From assembly GCF_012273655.1 (NCBI RefSeq), contig NZ_JAAWWP010000003.1, forward strand, positions 310,001 to 374,000: DNA of 64,000 nt, given 5' to 3'. Numbering within the stretch: the stretch's first letter is position 1; the number at the start of each line of letters is the position of its first letter. The translations under genes and the position numbers were made by a program. Below the pieces are notes generated by a model. It searched no databases, had not been told where the DNA came from, and saw only the letters and a program-made list of their open reading frames with translations. This DNA is from Streptomyces physcomitrii. Its GTDB lineage: Bacteria; Actinomycetota; Actinomycetes; Streptomycetales; Streptomycetaceae. Shown in pieces: positions 55,578 through 63,708 of the stretch.

Positions 55578-56290
55578 CCGCCGCCGCGCACACCGCAGCC
55601 CTCGCCCTCGGCGACGACGCCCTGGTGCTCTCGCACCGCCTGGGGGAGTGGGCGGGCCACGCCCCCGTCCTGGAGGAGGAGGTGGCCCTCGCCAACATCG
55701 CCCTCGACCTCCTCGGCCAGGCCCGCGTCCTGCTCTCCATGGCGGGCGACGAGGACGAGCTCGCCTACCTCCGCGAGGAGCGCGCCTTCCGCAACCTCCA
55801 GCTCGTGGAACAGCCCAACGGCGACTTCGCCCACACCCTCGCCCGCCAGCTCTACTTCTCCACCTACCAGCACCTGCTGTACGGCCAACTCGCCACCGGG
55901 GACAGCGTCTTCGCCCCGCTCGCCGGGAAGGCGGTGCACGAGACCGCCTACCACCGGGACCACGCCGAGCAGTGGACCCGCCGCCTCGGCGACGGCACCG
56001 AGGAGAGCCACCGCCGGATGCAGCGGGCGGCCACCGCCCTGTGGCAGTTCACCGGCGAGATGTTCCAGCCCGTCGAGGGCGTGCCCGCCGACTGGCAGCA
56101 GCTGGAGCGGTCCTGGCAGCAGTCCGTCACCGAGGTCCTCACCTCCGCCACCCTGGAGGTGCCCGAGGGACCGCGCACCGGAGCGTGGAAGGCCGGCGCC
56201 GGACGGCAGGGCCTGCACACCGAGTCCTTCGGCCGGATGCTCGCCGAGATGCAGCATCTGCACCGCAGCCACCCGGGGGCGAGATGGTGA
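55574..56290 (+). CDS. paaC: Phenylacetyl-CoA epoxidase structural subunit C
   Basis: A 238-residue ferritin-like subunit: 'LSHRLGEWAGHAPVLEEEVALANIALDLLGQARVL', 'YLREERAFRNLQLVEQPNGDFAHTLARQLYFSTYQ' and 'ETAYHRDHAEQWTRRLGDGTEESHRRMQ'. PaaC pairs with PaaA as a non-catalytic scaffold. Start GTG 55574 (GTGA overlap with the paaB stop). It ends within the paaD start. Confidence 0.95.
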   Translation: MTAAAHTAALALGDDALVLSHRLGEWAGHAPVLEEEVALANIALDLLGQARVLLSMAGDEDELAYLREERAFRNLQLVEQPNGDFAHTLARQLYFSTYQHLLYGQLATGDSVFAPLAGKAVHETAYHRDHAEQWTRRLGDGTEESHRRMQRAATALWQFTGEMFQPVEGVPADWQQLERSWQQSVTEVLTSATLEVPEGPRTGAWKAGAGRQGLHTESFGRMLAEMQHLHRSHPGARW

Positions 56291-56943
56291 CCGACACCCG
56301 CCTCGAAGCCGAACTCCGCGCGCTCGCGGGCTCCGTGCCCGACCCGGAGCTGCCCGTGCTCACCCTCGCGGACCTCGGCGTCCTGCGCGAGGTGCACCTG
56401 ACCGGCCCCGGCAGCGTCGAGGTCGAGCTGACCCCGACCTACACCGGGTGCCCCGCCGTCGAGACCATGTCCGCGGACATCGAACGCCTCCTGCACGCCC
56501 ACGGAATACGCGAGGTCACCGTCCGCTCCGTGCTCTCCCCGCCCTGGTCCACCGACGACATCTCGGCCGAAGGGCGCCGCAAACTCCGGGAGTTCGGCAT
56601 CGCCCCGCCCCGCACCACCCGGGCGGCGGGACCGGTCGCGGTGCCCTTGGGCCCGACCCGCACCGGCGCCGCCGGTGCCGCCCATGCCGGTGCCGGTGCC
56701 GGTGCGAACAGCGCCGGTACGGACCCTGCCCGTACGGACGTCGGTACCGGCCTGCCTCGCTCCGCGGACGGGTCGTCCTTCCCCGCCAACGGGTCCCCCT
56801 TCCCCGCCGACGAGTCCCTGCGCTGCCCGCACTGCGACTCCCCGCGCAGCGAACTCCTCAGCCGCTTCTCCTCCACGGCCTGCAAGGCGCTGCGCCGCTG
56901 CCTCGACTGCCGTGAACCCTTCGACCACTTCAAGGAGCTGTGA
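56284..56943 (+). CDS. paaD: Fe-S assembly factor PaaD with extended linker
   Basis: A 219-residue PaaD. Residues 1-100 are the MIP18/DUF59 domain: 'VPDPELPVLTLADLGVLREVHL', 'LTPTYTGCPAVETM' with the conserved Cys, and 'LSPPWSTDDIS'. The C-terminal zinc/iron-binding end reads 'LRCPHCDSPRSELLSRFSSTACKALRRCLDC', with five Cys including C-x2-C pairs. Between them is a 60-residue Gly/Ala/Thr/Asn/Ser-rich linker with AGAG repeats; E. coli PaaD (about 165) lacks it. The role is maturation of the PaaE or PaaABC metal sites. The ATG overlaps paaC by seven bases; a GTG at 56287 would give the four-base GTGA type. Confidence 0.92.
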   Translation: MVTDTRLEAELRALAGSVPDPELPVLTLADLGVLREVHLTGPGSVEVELTPTYTGCPAVETMSADIERLLHAHGIREVTVRSVLSPPWSTDDISAEGRRKLREFGIAPPRTTRAAGPVAVPLGPTRTGAAGAAHAGAGAGANSAGTDPARTDVGTGLPRSADGSSFPANGSPFPADESLRCPHCDSPRSELLSRFSSTACKALRRCLDCREPFDHFKEL

Positions 56944-58001
56944 TGGCCCGCTTCCACCCCCTCCGGGTAGCGGCGGTCGACCGTCTCACCGACGACTCCG
57001 TCGCGCTCACCTTCGAGGTACCGCCCGAGCTGCGCGCGGAGTACCGGCACGCCGCCGGGCAGCACCTCGCCCTGCGCCGCTTCGCCGACGGCGCCGAGGT
57101 GCGGCGCACCTACTCCATCTGCTCCCCCGCCCCCGGCCCCGAGGGCCCGGGCACGCTGCGGGTCGGCGTGCGCTTCATCGAGGGCGGCAGCTTCTCCACG
57201 TACGCCCTCAAAGAACTCCAGCCCGGCCACGAGGTCGAGGTCATGACCCCGGCCGGCCGGTTCACCCTCGACCCGGCTCCCGGCCACTACGCGGCGGTGG
57301 TCGGCGGCAGCGGCATCACCCCGGTCCTGTCGATCGCCGCCACCCTGCTCGCCCGGGAACCCGGGGCCTCCTTCTGCCTGCTGCGCAGCGACCGGACCGC
57401 GGCCTCGACCATGTTCCTGGACGAGGTCGCCGACCTGAAGGACCGCTACCCGGACCGCTTCCAGCTGGCCACCGTCCTCTCCCAGGAGGAGCAGCAGGCC
57501 GGACTGCCCTCCGGCCGCCTCGACGAGGAACGGCTGCGCCAGGTGCTCCCCGCGCTGCTGCCGGTCGAGCGGATCGACGGCTGGTTCCTCTGCGGCCCCC
57601 TGGGGCTGGTGCAGTCCGCGGAGACCGCCCTGCGGGCACTCGGCGTGGACCGTACCCGCGTCCACCAGGAGATCTTCCATGTCGACGCCGCGCCCCCGCG
57701 GGCGGTCGGCATCGGCGGCCCGGCGCACAGCACGGTGACCGCGCAGCTGGACGGCCGGTCGGGCAGCTGGGCGGTCCAGGACGGGGAATCCGTCCTGGAA
57801 ACGGTGCTGCGCAACCGCTCGGACGCGCCCTATGCCTGCAAGGGCGGGGTCTGCGGCACCTGCCGGACCTTCCTGGTGTCCGGCGAGATCCGCATGGACC
57901 GCAACTTCGCCCTGGAACCGGAGGAGACCGAGGCGGGCTACATCCTGGCCTGCCAGTCCCACCCGGCCTCGGAGAAGGTCGAGGTGGACTTCGACCGCTG
58001 A
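56943..58001 (+). CDS. paaE: Phenylacetyl-CoA epoxidase reductase subunit
   Basis: A 352-residue FNR-type reductase with C-terminal plant-type 2Fe-2S ferredoxin. FAD motif 'RRTYSICSP' (about 56-64), NADP motif 'VVGGSGITPVLSIAATLL' and the cluster ligands 'CKGGVCGTC' plus the distal Cys in 'YILACQSHP'. It moves electrons from NADPH through FAD and the cluster to the PaaA di-iron site. The ATG overlaps the paaD stop (TGATG). It is the last gene of the unit; a terminator-like hairpin is at 58087-58114. Confidence 0.95.
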   Translation: MARFHPLRVAAVDRLTDDSVALTFEVPPELRAEYRHAAGQHLALRRFADGAEVRRTYSICSPAPGPEGPGTLRVGVRFIEGGSFSTYALKELQPGHEVEVMTPAGRFTLDPAPGHYAAVVGGSGITPVLSIAATLLAREPGASFCLLRSDRTAASTMFLDEVADLKDRYPDRFQLATVLSQEEQQAGLPSGRLDEERLRQVLPALLPVERIDGWFLCGPLGLVQSAETALRALGVDRTRVHQEIFHVDAAPPRAVGIGGPAHSTVTAQLDGRSGSWAVQDGESVLETVLRNRSDAPYACKGGVCGTCRTFLVSGEIRMDRNFALEPEETEAGYILACQSHPASEKVEVDFDR

Positions 58002-58086
58002 GCCGGCAGCCGGAGCGGGACGGACCGGTGTGAGGGCGGCCGGAGCGGGGTGTGCCGATGTGAGGTGGACCGGAGCGGGGTGAGGT

Positions 58087-58114
58087 GGCGGGTGCCGGGA
58101 CTCGGGCACCCGCC
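58087..58114. terminator. Hairpin after paaE
   Basis: A 10-bp perfect stem GGCGGGTGCC / GGCACCCGCC, 8-base loop, between convergent paaE and the rhodanese gene. The preceding 85 bases are degenerate GGxCCGGAGCGGGGTG-like repeats. Confidence 0.7.
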
Positions 58115-58144
58115 CCGAAAGGCTGAAGCGAGGGGCGGCGGGGC

Positions 58145-58492
58145 TCAGAGCACCGAGCCCGGCTGCCCCTTGTCGTCCACGACGGGGCGGCCGAGGGCTT
58201 CCCACATCTGCATACCGCCGTCGACGTTCACCGCGTCGACGCCCTGCTGGACCAGATACATGGTCACCTGGGCCGACCGTCCCCCGGAGCGGCAGATCAC
58301 ATGGACCCGGCCGTCCTGCGGCGCGGCCTCGGTCAGTTCACCGAAGCGCGCCACGAACTCGCTGATCGGAATGTGCAGGGCCCCGGCGGCATGCCCCGTC
58401 TGCCACTCGTCGTCCTCGCGCACATCCAGCAGGAAGTCGCCTTCGGCCACATCCGAGACCGCGACCGTGGGCACACCAGATCCGAATTCCAT
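58145..58492 (-). CDS. Single-domain rhodanese
   Basis: A 115-residue rhodanese. 'VSDVAEGDFLLDVREDDEWQTGHAAGALHIPISEF' is the N-terminal signature; the active-site loop is 'HVICRSGGRSAQV' with the sulfur-carrying Cys. 'LGMQMW'-type end 'VDGGMQMWEALGRPVV' closes the fold. It carries persulfide sulfur in the cytosol. There is no ribosome site at ATG 58492; GGTAGCGT ends about six bases before, similar to the oxidoreductase gene at 35493, which points to a leaderless mRNA. Confidence 0.92.
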   Translation of the reverse strand: MEFGSGVPTVAVSDVAEGDFLLDVREDDEWQTGHAAGALHIPISEFVARFGELTEAAPQDGRVHVICRSGGRSAQVTMYLVQQGVDAVNVDGGMQMWEALGRPVVDDKGQPGSVL

Positions 58493-58698
58493 ACGGCGAC
58501 GCTACCGGACGGCACCGGGACGCTGCCGCGGCAGTCCCGGAGTACGTGATCAGCGCAGGTCGAGCAGAGGCCGGGAGGCCGTTGGGCGCGAGAGCGCGGA
58601 GCGCCTGCCGAGAGGAACTCCCCCGGTGCCGGACCGGCGCGACGGCCGGGCAGGCACGAACGGGCGGACGGACGGACCGGTGGCAGTCCCTCCTGCGC

Positions 58699-59568
58699 TC
58701 AGGCGAGGAGCTGGGCCAACTCGGCTTCGCGCTCGGTCACTTGAGCCAGGAGTTGCTCGGCGACCTCTTCGAGGAGACGGTCGGGGTCGTCCGGTGCCAT
58801 CCGGAGCATCGACCCGATGGCGCCCTCCTCCAGCTCCTTGGCGACGAGGGAGATCAGTTCCTTGCGCCGGGAGAGCCACTCGAGGCGGGCGTACAGCTCC
58901 TCGCTCTCGCTCAGCCGCTGCTCCTCGGGCGCCGGGCCGGCCGCCCACTCCGCGGAGAGTTCCCGCAGGAGCGCCTCGTCACCGCGTGCGTAGGCCGCGT
59001 TGACGCGGGTGATGAACTCGTCCCGCCGCTTCCGCTCCGCCTCCTCCTGCGCGAGATCGGGGTGGGCCTTGCGTGCCAGCTCGCGGTAGAGGCGCCGGGC
59101 CTCCTCGCTGGGCCGGACCCGCTCCGGGGGCCGCACCGACTGCCCGGTGAGCATCGCGCCCGCCTCCGGGTACAGGCCGTCCCCGTCCATCCAGCCGTGG
59201 AACAGCTCGTCCACGGACGGCATCGGCAGCACCCGTGCGCGCGCCTCCTCGGCCTTGCGCTGATCCTCCGGATCACCGGTCCTGGCGGCCTTCGCCTCAG
59301 CGATCTGCGCGTCCAGTTCGTCGAGGCGCGCGTACACGGGACCGAGACGCTGGTGGTGCAGGCGGGAGAAGTTCTCCACCTCGACCCGGAAGGTCTCCAC
59401 CGCGATCTCGTACTCGATCAGCGCCTGCTCGGCCGCCCGGACCGCCCGCTCAAGCCTCTCCTCGGGGCGTTCCCCGCGTTCCGCCCCCGCGGCCCCCGCG
59501 GGATCCTGGCTGGGGACGGCGGCGTCTGGGCGCTCGGCTTGCGTCGGCTCGGCTTCCGGGGTCGTCAC
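58699..59568 (-). CDS. J-domain protein with coiled-coil N-terminal part
   Basis: A 289-residue protein. It has a long helical, charged N-terminal region (about 35-120, coiled-coil-like, 'LERAVRAAEQALIEYEIAVETFRVEVENF') and a linker, then a J domain (about 155-200) with the canonical 'RKAHPDLAQEEAERKRRDEFITRVNAAYARGD', in which HPD is intact. A Leu/Glu-rich helical tail follows. The HPD loop suggests it stimulates DnaK; unlike DnaJ it has no zinc or Gly/Phe region. Start GTG 59568 with GGACGG before it. The client or cellular site is unknown. Confidence 0.85.
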   Translation of the reverse strand: MTTPEAEPTQAERPDAAVPSQDPAGAAGAERGERPEERLERAVRAAEQALIEYEIAVETFRVEVENFSRLHHQRLGPVYARLDELDAQIAEAKAARTGDPEDQRKAEEARARVLPMPSVDELFHGWMDGDGLYPEAGAMLTGQSVRPPERVRPSEEARRLYRELARKAHPDLAQEEAERKRRDEFITRVNAAYARGDEALLRELSAEWAAGPAPEEQRLSESEELYARLEWLSRRKELISLVAKELEEGAIGSMLRMAPDDPDRLLEEVAEQLLAQVTEREAELAQLLA

Positions 59569-59640
59569 CCGTCCAGCCTAGGGCACGGGGCAGGTGGGGG
59601 CGGGGACGGTCGGGGGCGCCCGGCCCCGCGGCGTGCTCCC

Positions 59641-61137
59641 TCACACCCCCCACTCCACCGCGATCCGACCGGCCCGTGCCGCCGTGACCAGGTCGGCGTG
59701 GTCGGCCTCCGTCCGGTCGGCGTAGGCGACGGCGAAGGCGGCCATGGCCTCGTCGAGTTCCTCGTTCTTGCCGCAGTAGCCGGTGAGCCGACGCGGGTCG
59801 GCGCCGTGTGCGTGGGCGCGGGCGAGGAGGGCGCCGGTCATCCGCCCGTAGTCGTCGAGCTGGTCGGAGGCGAGGGCCGCCGGGTCCACGCTGCCCTTGC
59901 GGTTGCGGAACTGCCGTACCTGGTAGGGCCGTTCGCCGACCGAGGTCCAGCCGAGCAGGATGTCGCTGACGACCTGCATGCGCTTCTGGCCCCGCACCAC
60001 GCGCCGCCCTTCGTGCTCCACCGGTTCCTGGGCGAAGCCCGCCGCGGGGAGATGCGGGGCCAGCGCCGAGGTGCGCGCCTCCTTCACCTGGAGGACCAGG
60101 GGTTCGCCGCGGTGGTCCAGGAGCAGGACGACATAGGAGCGGGTGCCGACGCTGCCGGTGCCCACCACCCGGAAGGCGACGTCCTGGAGGGCGTACCGCG
60201 AGAGCAGCGGGACCCGGTCCTCGGACACGGTGTCGACGTACTCGCCGAGAGCGGAGGCCACGGCCGCCGCCTCGGCGTCCGGGACCCGGCGCAGCACCGG
60301 AGGGGCGTCCACGAAGCGCAGACCGCCGTCCTCGGTGGGCTCGGTGGACTTGGCCGCGAACCTGCCGCTCGTGTTGTTGCGGGCCTTCTCGGAGACGCGT
60401 TCCAGGGTGCCGAGGAGGTCGTGGGCGTCGGTGTGCGAGACGAGTTCCTCGTCCGCGATCGCGTTCCAGGCGTCCAGCACCGGCATCCGGGAGAGCAGCC
60501 GCATGGTGCGGCGGTAGGAGCCCGCGGTGTCCCGGGCGGCCTCGCGGCAGGTGTCCTCGTCGGCTCCGGTCTCCCGGCCCGCGAGGACGATGGAGGCGAC
60601 CAGGCGCTTGAGGTCCCACTCCCAGGGGCCGTGCACCGTTTCGTCGAAGTCGTTCAGGTCGATGACGAGTCCGCCGCGGGCGTCCGCGTAGAGGCCGAAG
60701 TTGGCCGCGTGGGCGTCGCCGCAGATCTGGGTGCCGATGCCGGTCAGGGGAGTGCGGGCCAGGTCGTAGGCCATCAGGCCCGCCGCGCCCCGGAGGAAGG
60801 CGAAGGGGGAGGCGGCCATCCTGCCCACCCGTATCGGGGTGAGCGCGGGGAGCCGTCCGGCGTTGGACTCCGTCACCGCCCGCACCGCGTCCGGCCGTGC
60901 GCCGTCGGCGGTGAACTCCGCGTGCGCCGACCGCGGGACCTGCCCGCGCAGCGCCTTGCCCTCGGCCTTCGGTGTCGCTCCCCGCCCCTCGGCCCCGGCG
61001 GAGCCCGCCCGCCGCCGCGGCGCGAAGCCACGAACGGTGGGCAGGCGCACCGTCGTACCCGCCGCCGCTCCCGCCGCCTCGGACGTGCTCCCCTGCCGGC
61101 CCGGAAGCTCCGCCTCCGTCGCCTGAAGTCCGGTCAT
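59641..61137 (-). CDS. DUF2252 kinase-like protein
   Basis: A 498-residue DUF2252 protein. It resembles the aminoglycoside phosphotransferase fold: 'QICGDAHAANFGLYADARGGLVIDLNDFDETVHGPWEWDLKRL' matches the catalytic loop (GD-A-H-x-x-N) and the metal-binding Asp; 'LLDHRGEPLVLQVKEARTSAL' holds a likely ATP Lys. Such proteins are common in actinobacteria and lack an assigned substrate. The N-terminal 75 residues are basic and disordered. GGGGGAGG is eight bases before ATG 61137; 21-bp repeats lie upstream. Confidence 0.85.
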   Translation of the reverse strand: MTGLQATEAELPGRQGSTSEAAGAAAGTTVRLPTVRGFAPRRRAGSAGAEGRGATPKAEGKALRGQVPRSAHAEFTADGARPDAVRAVTESNAGRLPALTPIRVGRMAASPFAFLRGAAGLMAYDLARTPLTGIGTQICGDAHAANFGLYADARGGLVIDLNDFDETVHGPWEWDLKRLVASIVLAGRETGADEDTCREAARDTAGSYRRTMRLLSRMPVLDAWNAIADEELVSHTDAHDLLGTLERVSEKARNNTSGRFAAKSTEPTEDGGLRFVDAPPVLRRVPDAEAAAVASALGEYVDTVSEDRVPLLSRYALQDVAFRVVGTGSVGTRSYVVLLLDHRGEPLVLQVKEARTSALAPHLPAAGFAQEPVEHEGRRVVRGQKRMQVVSDILLGWTSVGERPYQVRQFRNRKGSVDPAALASDQLDDYGRMTGALLARAHAHGADPRRLTGYCGKNEELDEAMAAFAVAYADRTEADHADLVTAARAGRIAVEWGV

Positions 61138-61153
61138 GCCGAACGCCTCCCCC

Positions 61154-61214
61154 GCTGTCTCGCACCGAACTGCCGCTGTCTCGCACCGATCTGCCGGTGT
61201 CCCGTACCGCTCCG
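61154..61214. repeat. Three 21-bp direct repeats upstream of the DUF2252 gene
   Basis: Units at 61154, 61175 and 61196 (the last partly diverged): GCTGTCTCGCACCGA plus (A/T)CTGCC. A 21-bp period is two helical turns, so they could be operator half-sites in the leader or promoter. Confidence 0.7.
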
Positions 61215-61264
61215 TGGTGGAACGGGCAAGACGGTACCCGCGTACCGGCAGGTGCGTCAGGGCC

Positions 61265-61273
61265 TGTGGACAA
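61265..61273 (-). promoter_or_regulatory. DnaA box-like nonamer (TTGTCCACA)
   Basis: A perfect Streptomyces DnaA-box match on the minus strand, upstream of the DUF2252 gene; a weaker TTTCCACA word occurs 55 bases on. Confidence 0.4.
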
Positions 61274-61376
61274 CCTCGGGGCAGCTGCACAGCTCAGCCC
61301 GCACACCGCCTGAGCAGGGCTTTCCACAGAAGGCGCCGCTAGGAGAACCCTCCCGAAAACCTTCGGGCCCCGGCCC

Positions 61377-61760
61377 TCAGTCCCGGAAGGCCTTCGGGCA
61401 CTCCACCGCCCGCTCGGGGAGGTACTGCTCCGCCCAGCGGCCGAGCTCCTTGAGGGCGGGCTCCAGGGCGGCGCCCGTGCCGGTGAGCCGGTACGAGACG
61501 CGCAGCGGGGGGCCTTCGTCGACCTCGCGGAGGACGAGCCCGGCCACGGCCAGCTCGGTGAGGCGGTCGGAGAGCATGCGCTCGCTGATGCCGGGGACGG
61601 CCCGCCGCAGCTCGGCGAAGTGCACCGGGCGCTCCATGAGGACGCTGACGATCATGCCGGTCCAGCGCTTTCCGAGCAGCGCGAAGACCCGGGCCATGCC
61701 CGCGTCGACCGTCTTGCACGCCTCTTCGTTGTGCTCCTCGCGCCCGTCCCTTGCCGCCAT
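61377..61760 (-). CDS. HxlR-family transcriptional regulator
   Basis: A 127-residue winged-helix regulator: 'VFALLGKRWTGMIVSVLMERPVHFAELRRAVPGISERMLSDRLTELAVAGLVLREV' is the HxlR DNA-binding domain. A single Cys near the N-terminus ('EEACKTVD') and one near the C-terminus ('VECPKAF') could serve as redox sensors, as in YodB/HypR. It faces the azoreductase gene across 150 bases of AT-rich DNA and should control it, probably derepressing with quinones or azo dyes. Confidence 0.92.
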   Translation of the reverse strand: MAARDGREEHNEEACKTVDAGMARVFALLGKRWTGMIVSVLMERPVHFAELRRAVPGISERMLSDRLTELAVAGLVLREVDEGPPLRVSYRLTGTGAALEPALKELGRWAEQYLPERAVECPKAFRD

Positions 61761-61796
61761 GTCCTCCAGGGTACTGCACCGTCGTATGCAGATGAA

Positions 61797-61856
61797 AAAA
61801 AGTAAGCAACTATGCTAGGAATAGCTACGTACTCAAAAGCAGTTACTTGAGTTGCG
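61797..61856. promoter_or_regulatory. AT-rich divergent promoter/operator, HxlR / azoreductase
   Basis: A 60-base AT-rich island in otherwise GC-rich DNA with short symmetric words: AAGTAA (61800) opposite TTACTT (61843), and GCAACT (61806) opposite AGTTGC (61850). This fits binding by a winged-helix dimer; the exact operator is unclear. Confidence 0.5.
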
Positions 61857-61913
61857 GAACCCACCCGGGAGACAGCCCCGCCTCCCCGCCGCACGTCACC
61901 TTCAGGAGATTCC

Positions 61914-62561
61914 ATGGCCACGCTTCTGCATCTCGACTCCTCCTTCTCCGGCGAGCAGTCCGTCTCCCGCGCGGTGACCTCCGTCTTCCGCGAGAACTGG
62001 GAGAAGCAGCACCCGGAGGGCACCGTCGTCTACCGGGATCTGGCGGCCGAACCGCTGCCGCACCTCGACGGGCTCGGCGCCTCCGCGGGCTTCGCCGACC
62101 CCGCGCAGCACACCCCGGAGCAGGCGGACGCCTTCGCCCGGCGGCTGACGCTGATCGAGGAGCTGGAGCAGGCGGACGCCGTGCTGATCGGCGCCCCGAT
62201 GTACAACTTCACGATCCCGTCCACCCTCAAGGCCTGGCTGGACCACGTGATCCTGGTCGGCCGCACCGGCGGCGAGGACCCGTCCGGCAAGGGCAAGCCG
62301 CTCACGATCGTGGCCAGCCGCGGCGGCTCGACGGCGCCGGGCACCCCGCGCGAGCGCTACGAGTACGTGCAGAACTATCTGCAGGCGGTCCTCGGCGACA
62401 TGATGGGCTTCGAGGTGGACTTCATCGTCCCGGAGCTGACCCTCGCCGCGAGCACGCCCGCGATGGCCGACCTGGTCCCCGCAGCCGAGGCCTCCCGCGC
62501 CAAGGCCCTCGACGAGGCCGAGCAGAAGGCCGTGCTCCTCGCCCAGCGCCTCGCCGCCTGA
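61914..62561 (+). CDS. azoR: FMN-dependent NADH-azoreductase
   Basis: A 215-residue flavodoxin-fold enzyme: 'LLHLDSSFSGEQSVSRAVTSVF' (phosphate loop), 'DAVLIGAPMYNFTIPSTLKAWLDHVILVGRTG' (FMN ribityl binding and dimer site) and 'IVASRGG' are AzoR signatures. It reduces azo bonds and quinones by ping-pong use of NADH. AGGAG sits eight bases before the ATG. It is divergent from the HxlR gene and followed by a strong terminator. Confidence 0.94.
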   Translation: MATLLHLDSSFSGEQSVSRAVTSVFRENWEKQHPEGTVVYRDLAAEPLPHLDGLGASAGFADPAQHTPEQADAFARRLTLIEELEQADAVLIGAPMYNFTIPSTLKAWLDHVILVGRTGGEDPSGKGKPLTIVASRGGSTAPGTPRERYEYVQNYLQAVLGDMMGFEVDFIVPELTLAASTPAMADLVPAAEASRAKALDEAEQKAVLLAQRLAA

Positions 62562-62620
62562 TCACCCGACGACCGCCCGGCACCGCCCGGCCGCGAACTG
62601 CCGCCGCCCCGCGGACCGTC

Positions 62621-62662
62621 GAAGGCCCCGGCCCCCGTCCACCCCACGGGACCGGGGCCTTC
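62621..62662 (+). terminator. azoR terminator
   Basis: A stem of GAAGGCCCCGG / CCGGGGCCTTC with an inner CCCGT/ACGGG, about 60 bases past the stop. Confidence 0.75.
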
Positions 62663-62765
62663 GCGCTCCCGGCCCTTCCGGCCGGCGTTCCGCCGAGCCC
62701 GCCCGCCCTGTGTGCTCCCTCACAGGCGTACGGGCACCCGGGCACGGCCAGGTGACCGGACACAC

Positions 62766-62805
62766 AAAAAAGACCCCGCCCGGAGCCTTCGCTCCGACCG
62801 AGGTC
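62766..62805 (-). terminator. tRNA-Leu terminator
   Basis: On the minus strand a GACC..GGTC-closed hairpin with core CGGAG/CTCCG and loop CGAAGG is followed by six T. This is the only classical U-tract terminator in the window, 42 bases past the tRNA. Confidence 0.88.
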
Positions 62806-62846
62806 ATTTCTGACTTCGTGGACACCGTCGGTGTCACCAAGATGAG

Positions 62847-62930
62847 TGCGCGAGGGGGGAGTTGAACCCCCACGCCCTTTCGGGCACTGGAACCTGAATC
62901 CAGCGCGTCTGCCTATTCCGCCACCCGCGC
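62847..62930 (-). tRNA. tRNA-Leu (anticodon CAG)
   Basis: 84 nt read on the minus strand: acceptor GCGCGGG pairs with CUCGCGC (one G-U), GGUUCAACUCC-type T loop ('GGTTCAACTCC'), anticodon loop TTCAGGT with anticodon CAG, a long class II variable arm ('TGCCCGAAAGGGCGT') and discriminator A. CCA is not encoded. It reads CTG, a major Leu codon in this genome. It is transcribed alone towards the U-tract terminator. Confidence 0.95.
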
Positions 62931-63708
62931 ATGGGTGTTGTCGCTGCTGTCTCTCACTGGCGGTGGGAGCGCCTTCCGACATCCAGAAGATTAGCACGGT
63001 GCCGAGGGTGGATTCACATCCGTATTACCGGGCAGCCCGGGCCCCTCCCGGCCCGTACCGGGACGGTGAAGCCGCTCCTCGCACCCCTGCCCCGGGACCG
63101 GCCGGCCGCCCCCGGCGACCGTTCCGCCCCGCGCCCGCCCCCTTCCGTTTCCCTTTGCCGCTTCCCTCCGCCGCTTCTCTCCGCCACGCAACAACCTCGC
63201 ACCAGTCGGGCCCGTACCCCCTGACTTGTCCCGGTCCTGTCCACAGGTGCGGGACACTGGCTTGCGGCCCGTTCTACGATCCGACCGAGGACGCCCGGGC
63301 TGCGGACGCACGAGTACGGAACGCAAGCACGGCGGGGGACGGAAGAGGGACGCGCGGTGACGGGAGACGGGCGGTGCGGACGGTACCGGTGGTCCGGTTC
63401 CGGTCCGGGCGGCCGGCGGACGGATCGGCGGTCCCGGCCGTGGGCATGACCAGGTGGGGCACGAGCTGTGAGGGTCGACACTCCTCGCCGGGCGGTTCCG
63501 GGGGAACCGGGTGTTTTCCCGGTGCGTGGATACGATCGGTAAGCAGGATCAGTGCGCCGGGGAGGGTGGCGGTACCGGAAGCCGGGCAGGCGGCCGGGCA
63601 GCGGTACCGGCGGGCGGTGCGCAAGGACGGCGGCACGCACGACGGGCGGGCCGGAGCAGGAAGACAGCAGAGCGCGTACGCAGGACGCGGCGAAGGAGGA
63701 GGTGCCCC
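62931..63708. other. Long intergenic region, tRNA-Leu to fhaA
   Basis: 778 bases without a gene I can defend. The left 70 bases should hold the tRNA promoter. The remainder is GC-rich, with a CTGTCCACA word (63237, 8 of 9 to the DnaA box), GGTCCGGT/GGTACCGGT-rich stretches around 63380-63430 and 63600, and a purine-rich leader ending in AAGGAGGAGG. It probably holds the fhaA operon promoters. Confidence 0.5.

Noticed and set aside
62847..62930. Integration site in tRNA-Leu
   Set aside because: The tRNA is intact, with no duplicated 3' end or integrase gene within the window.
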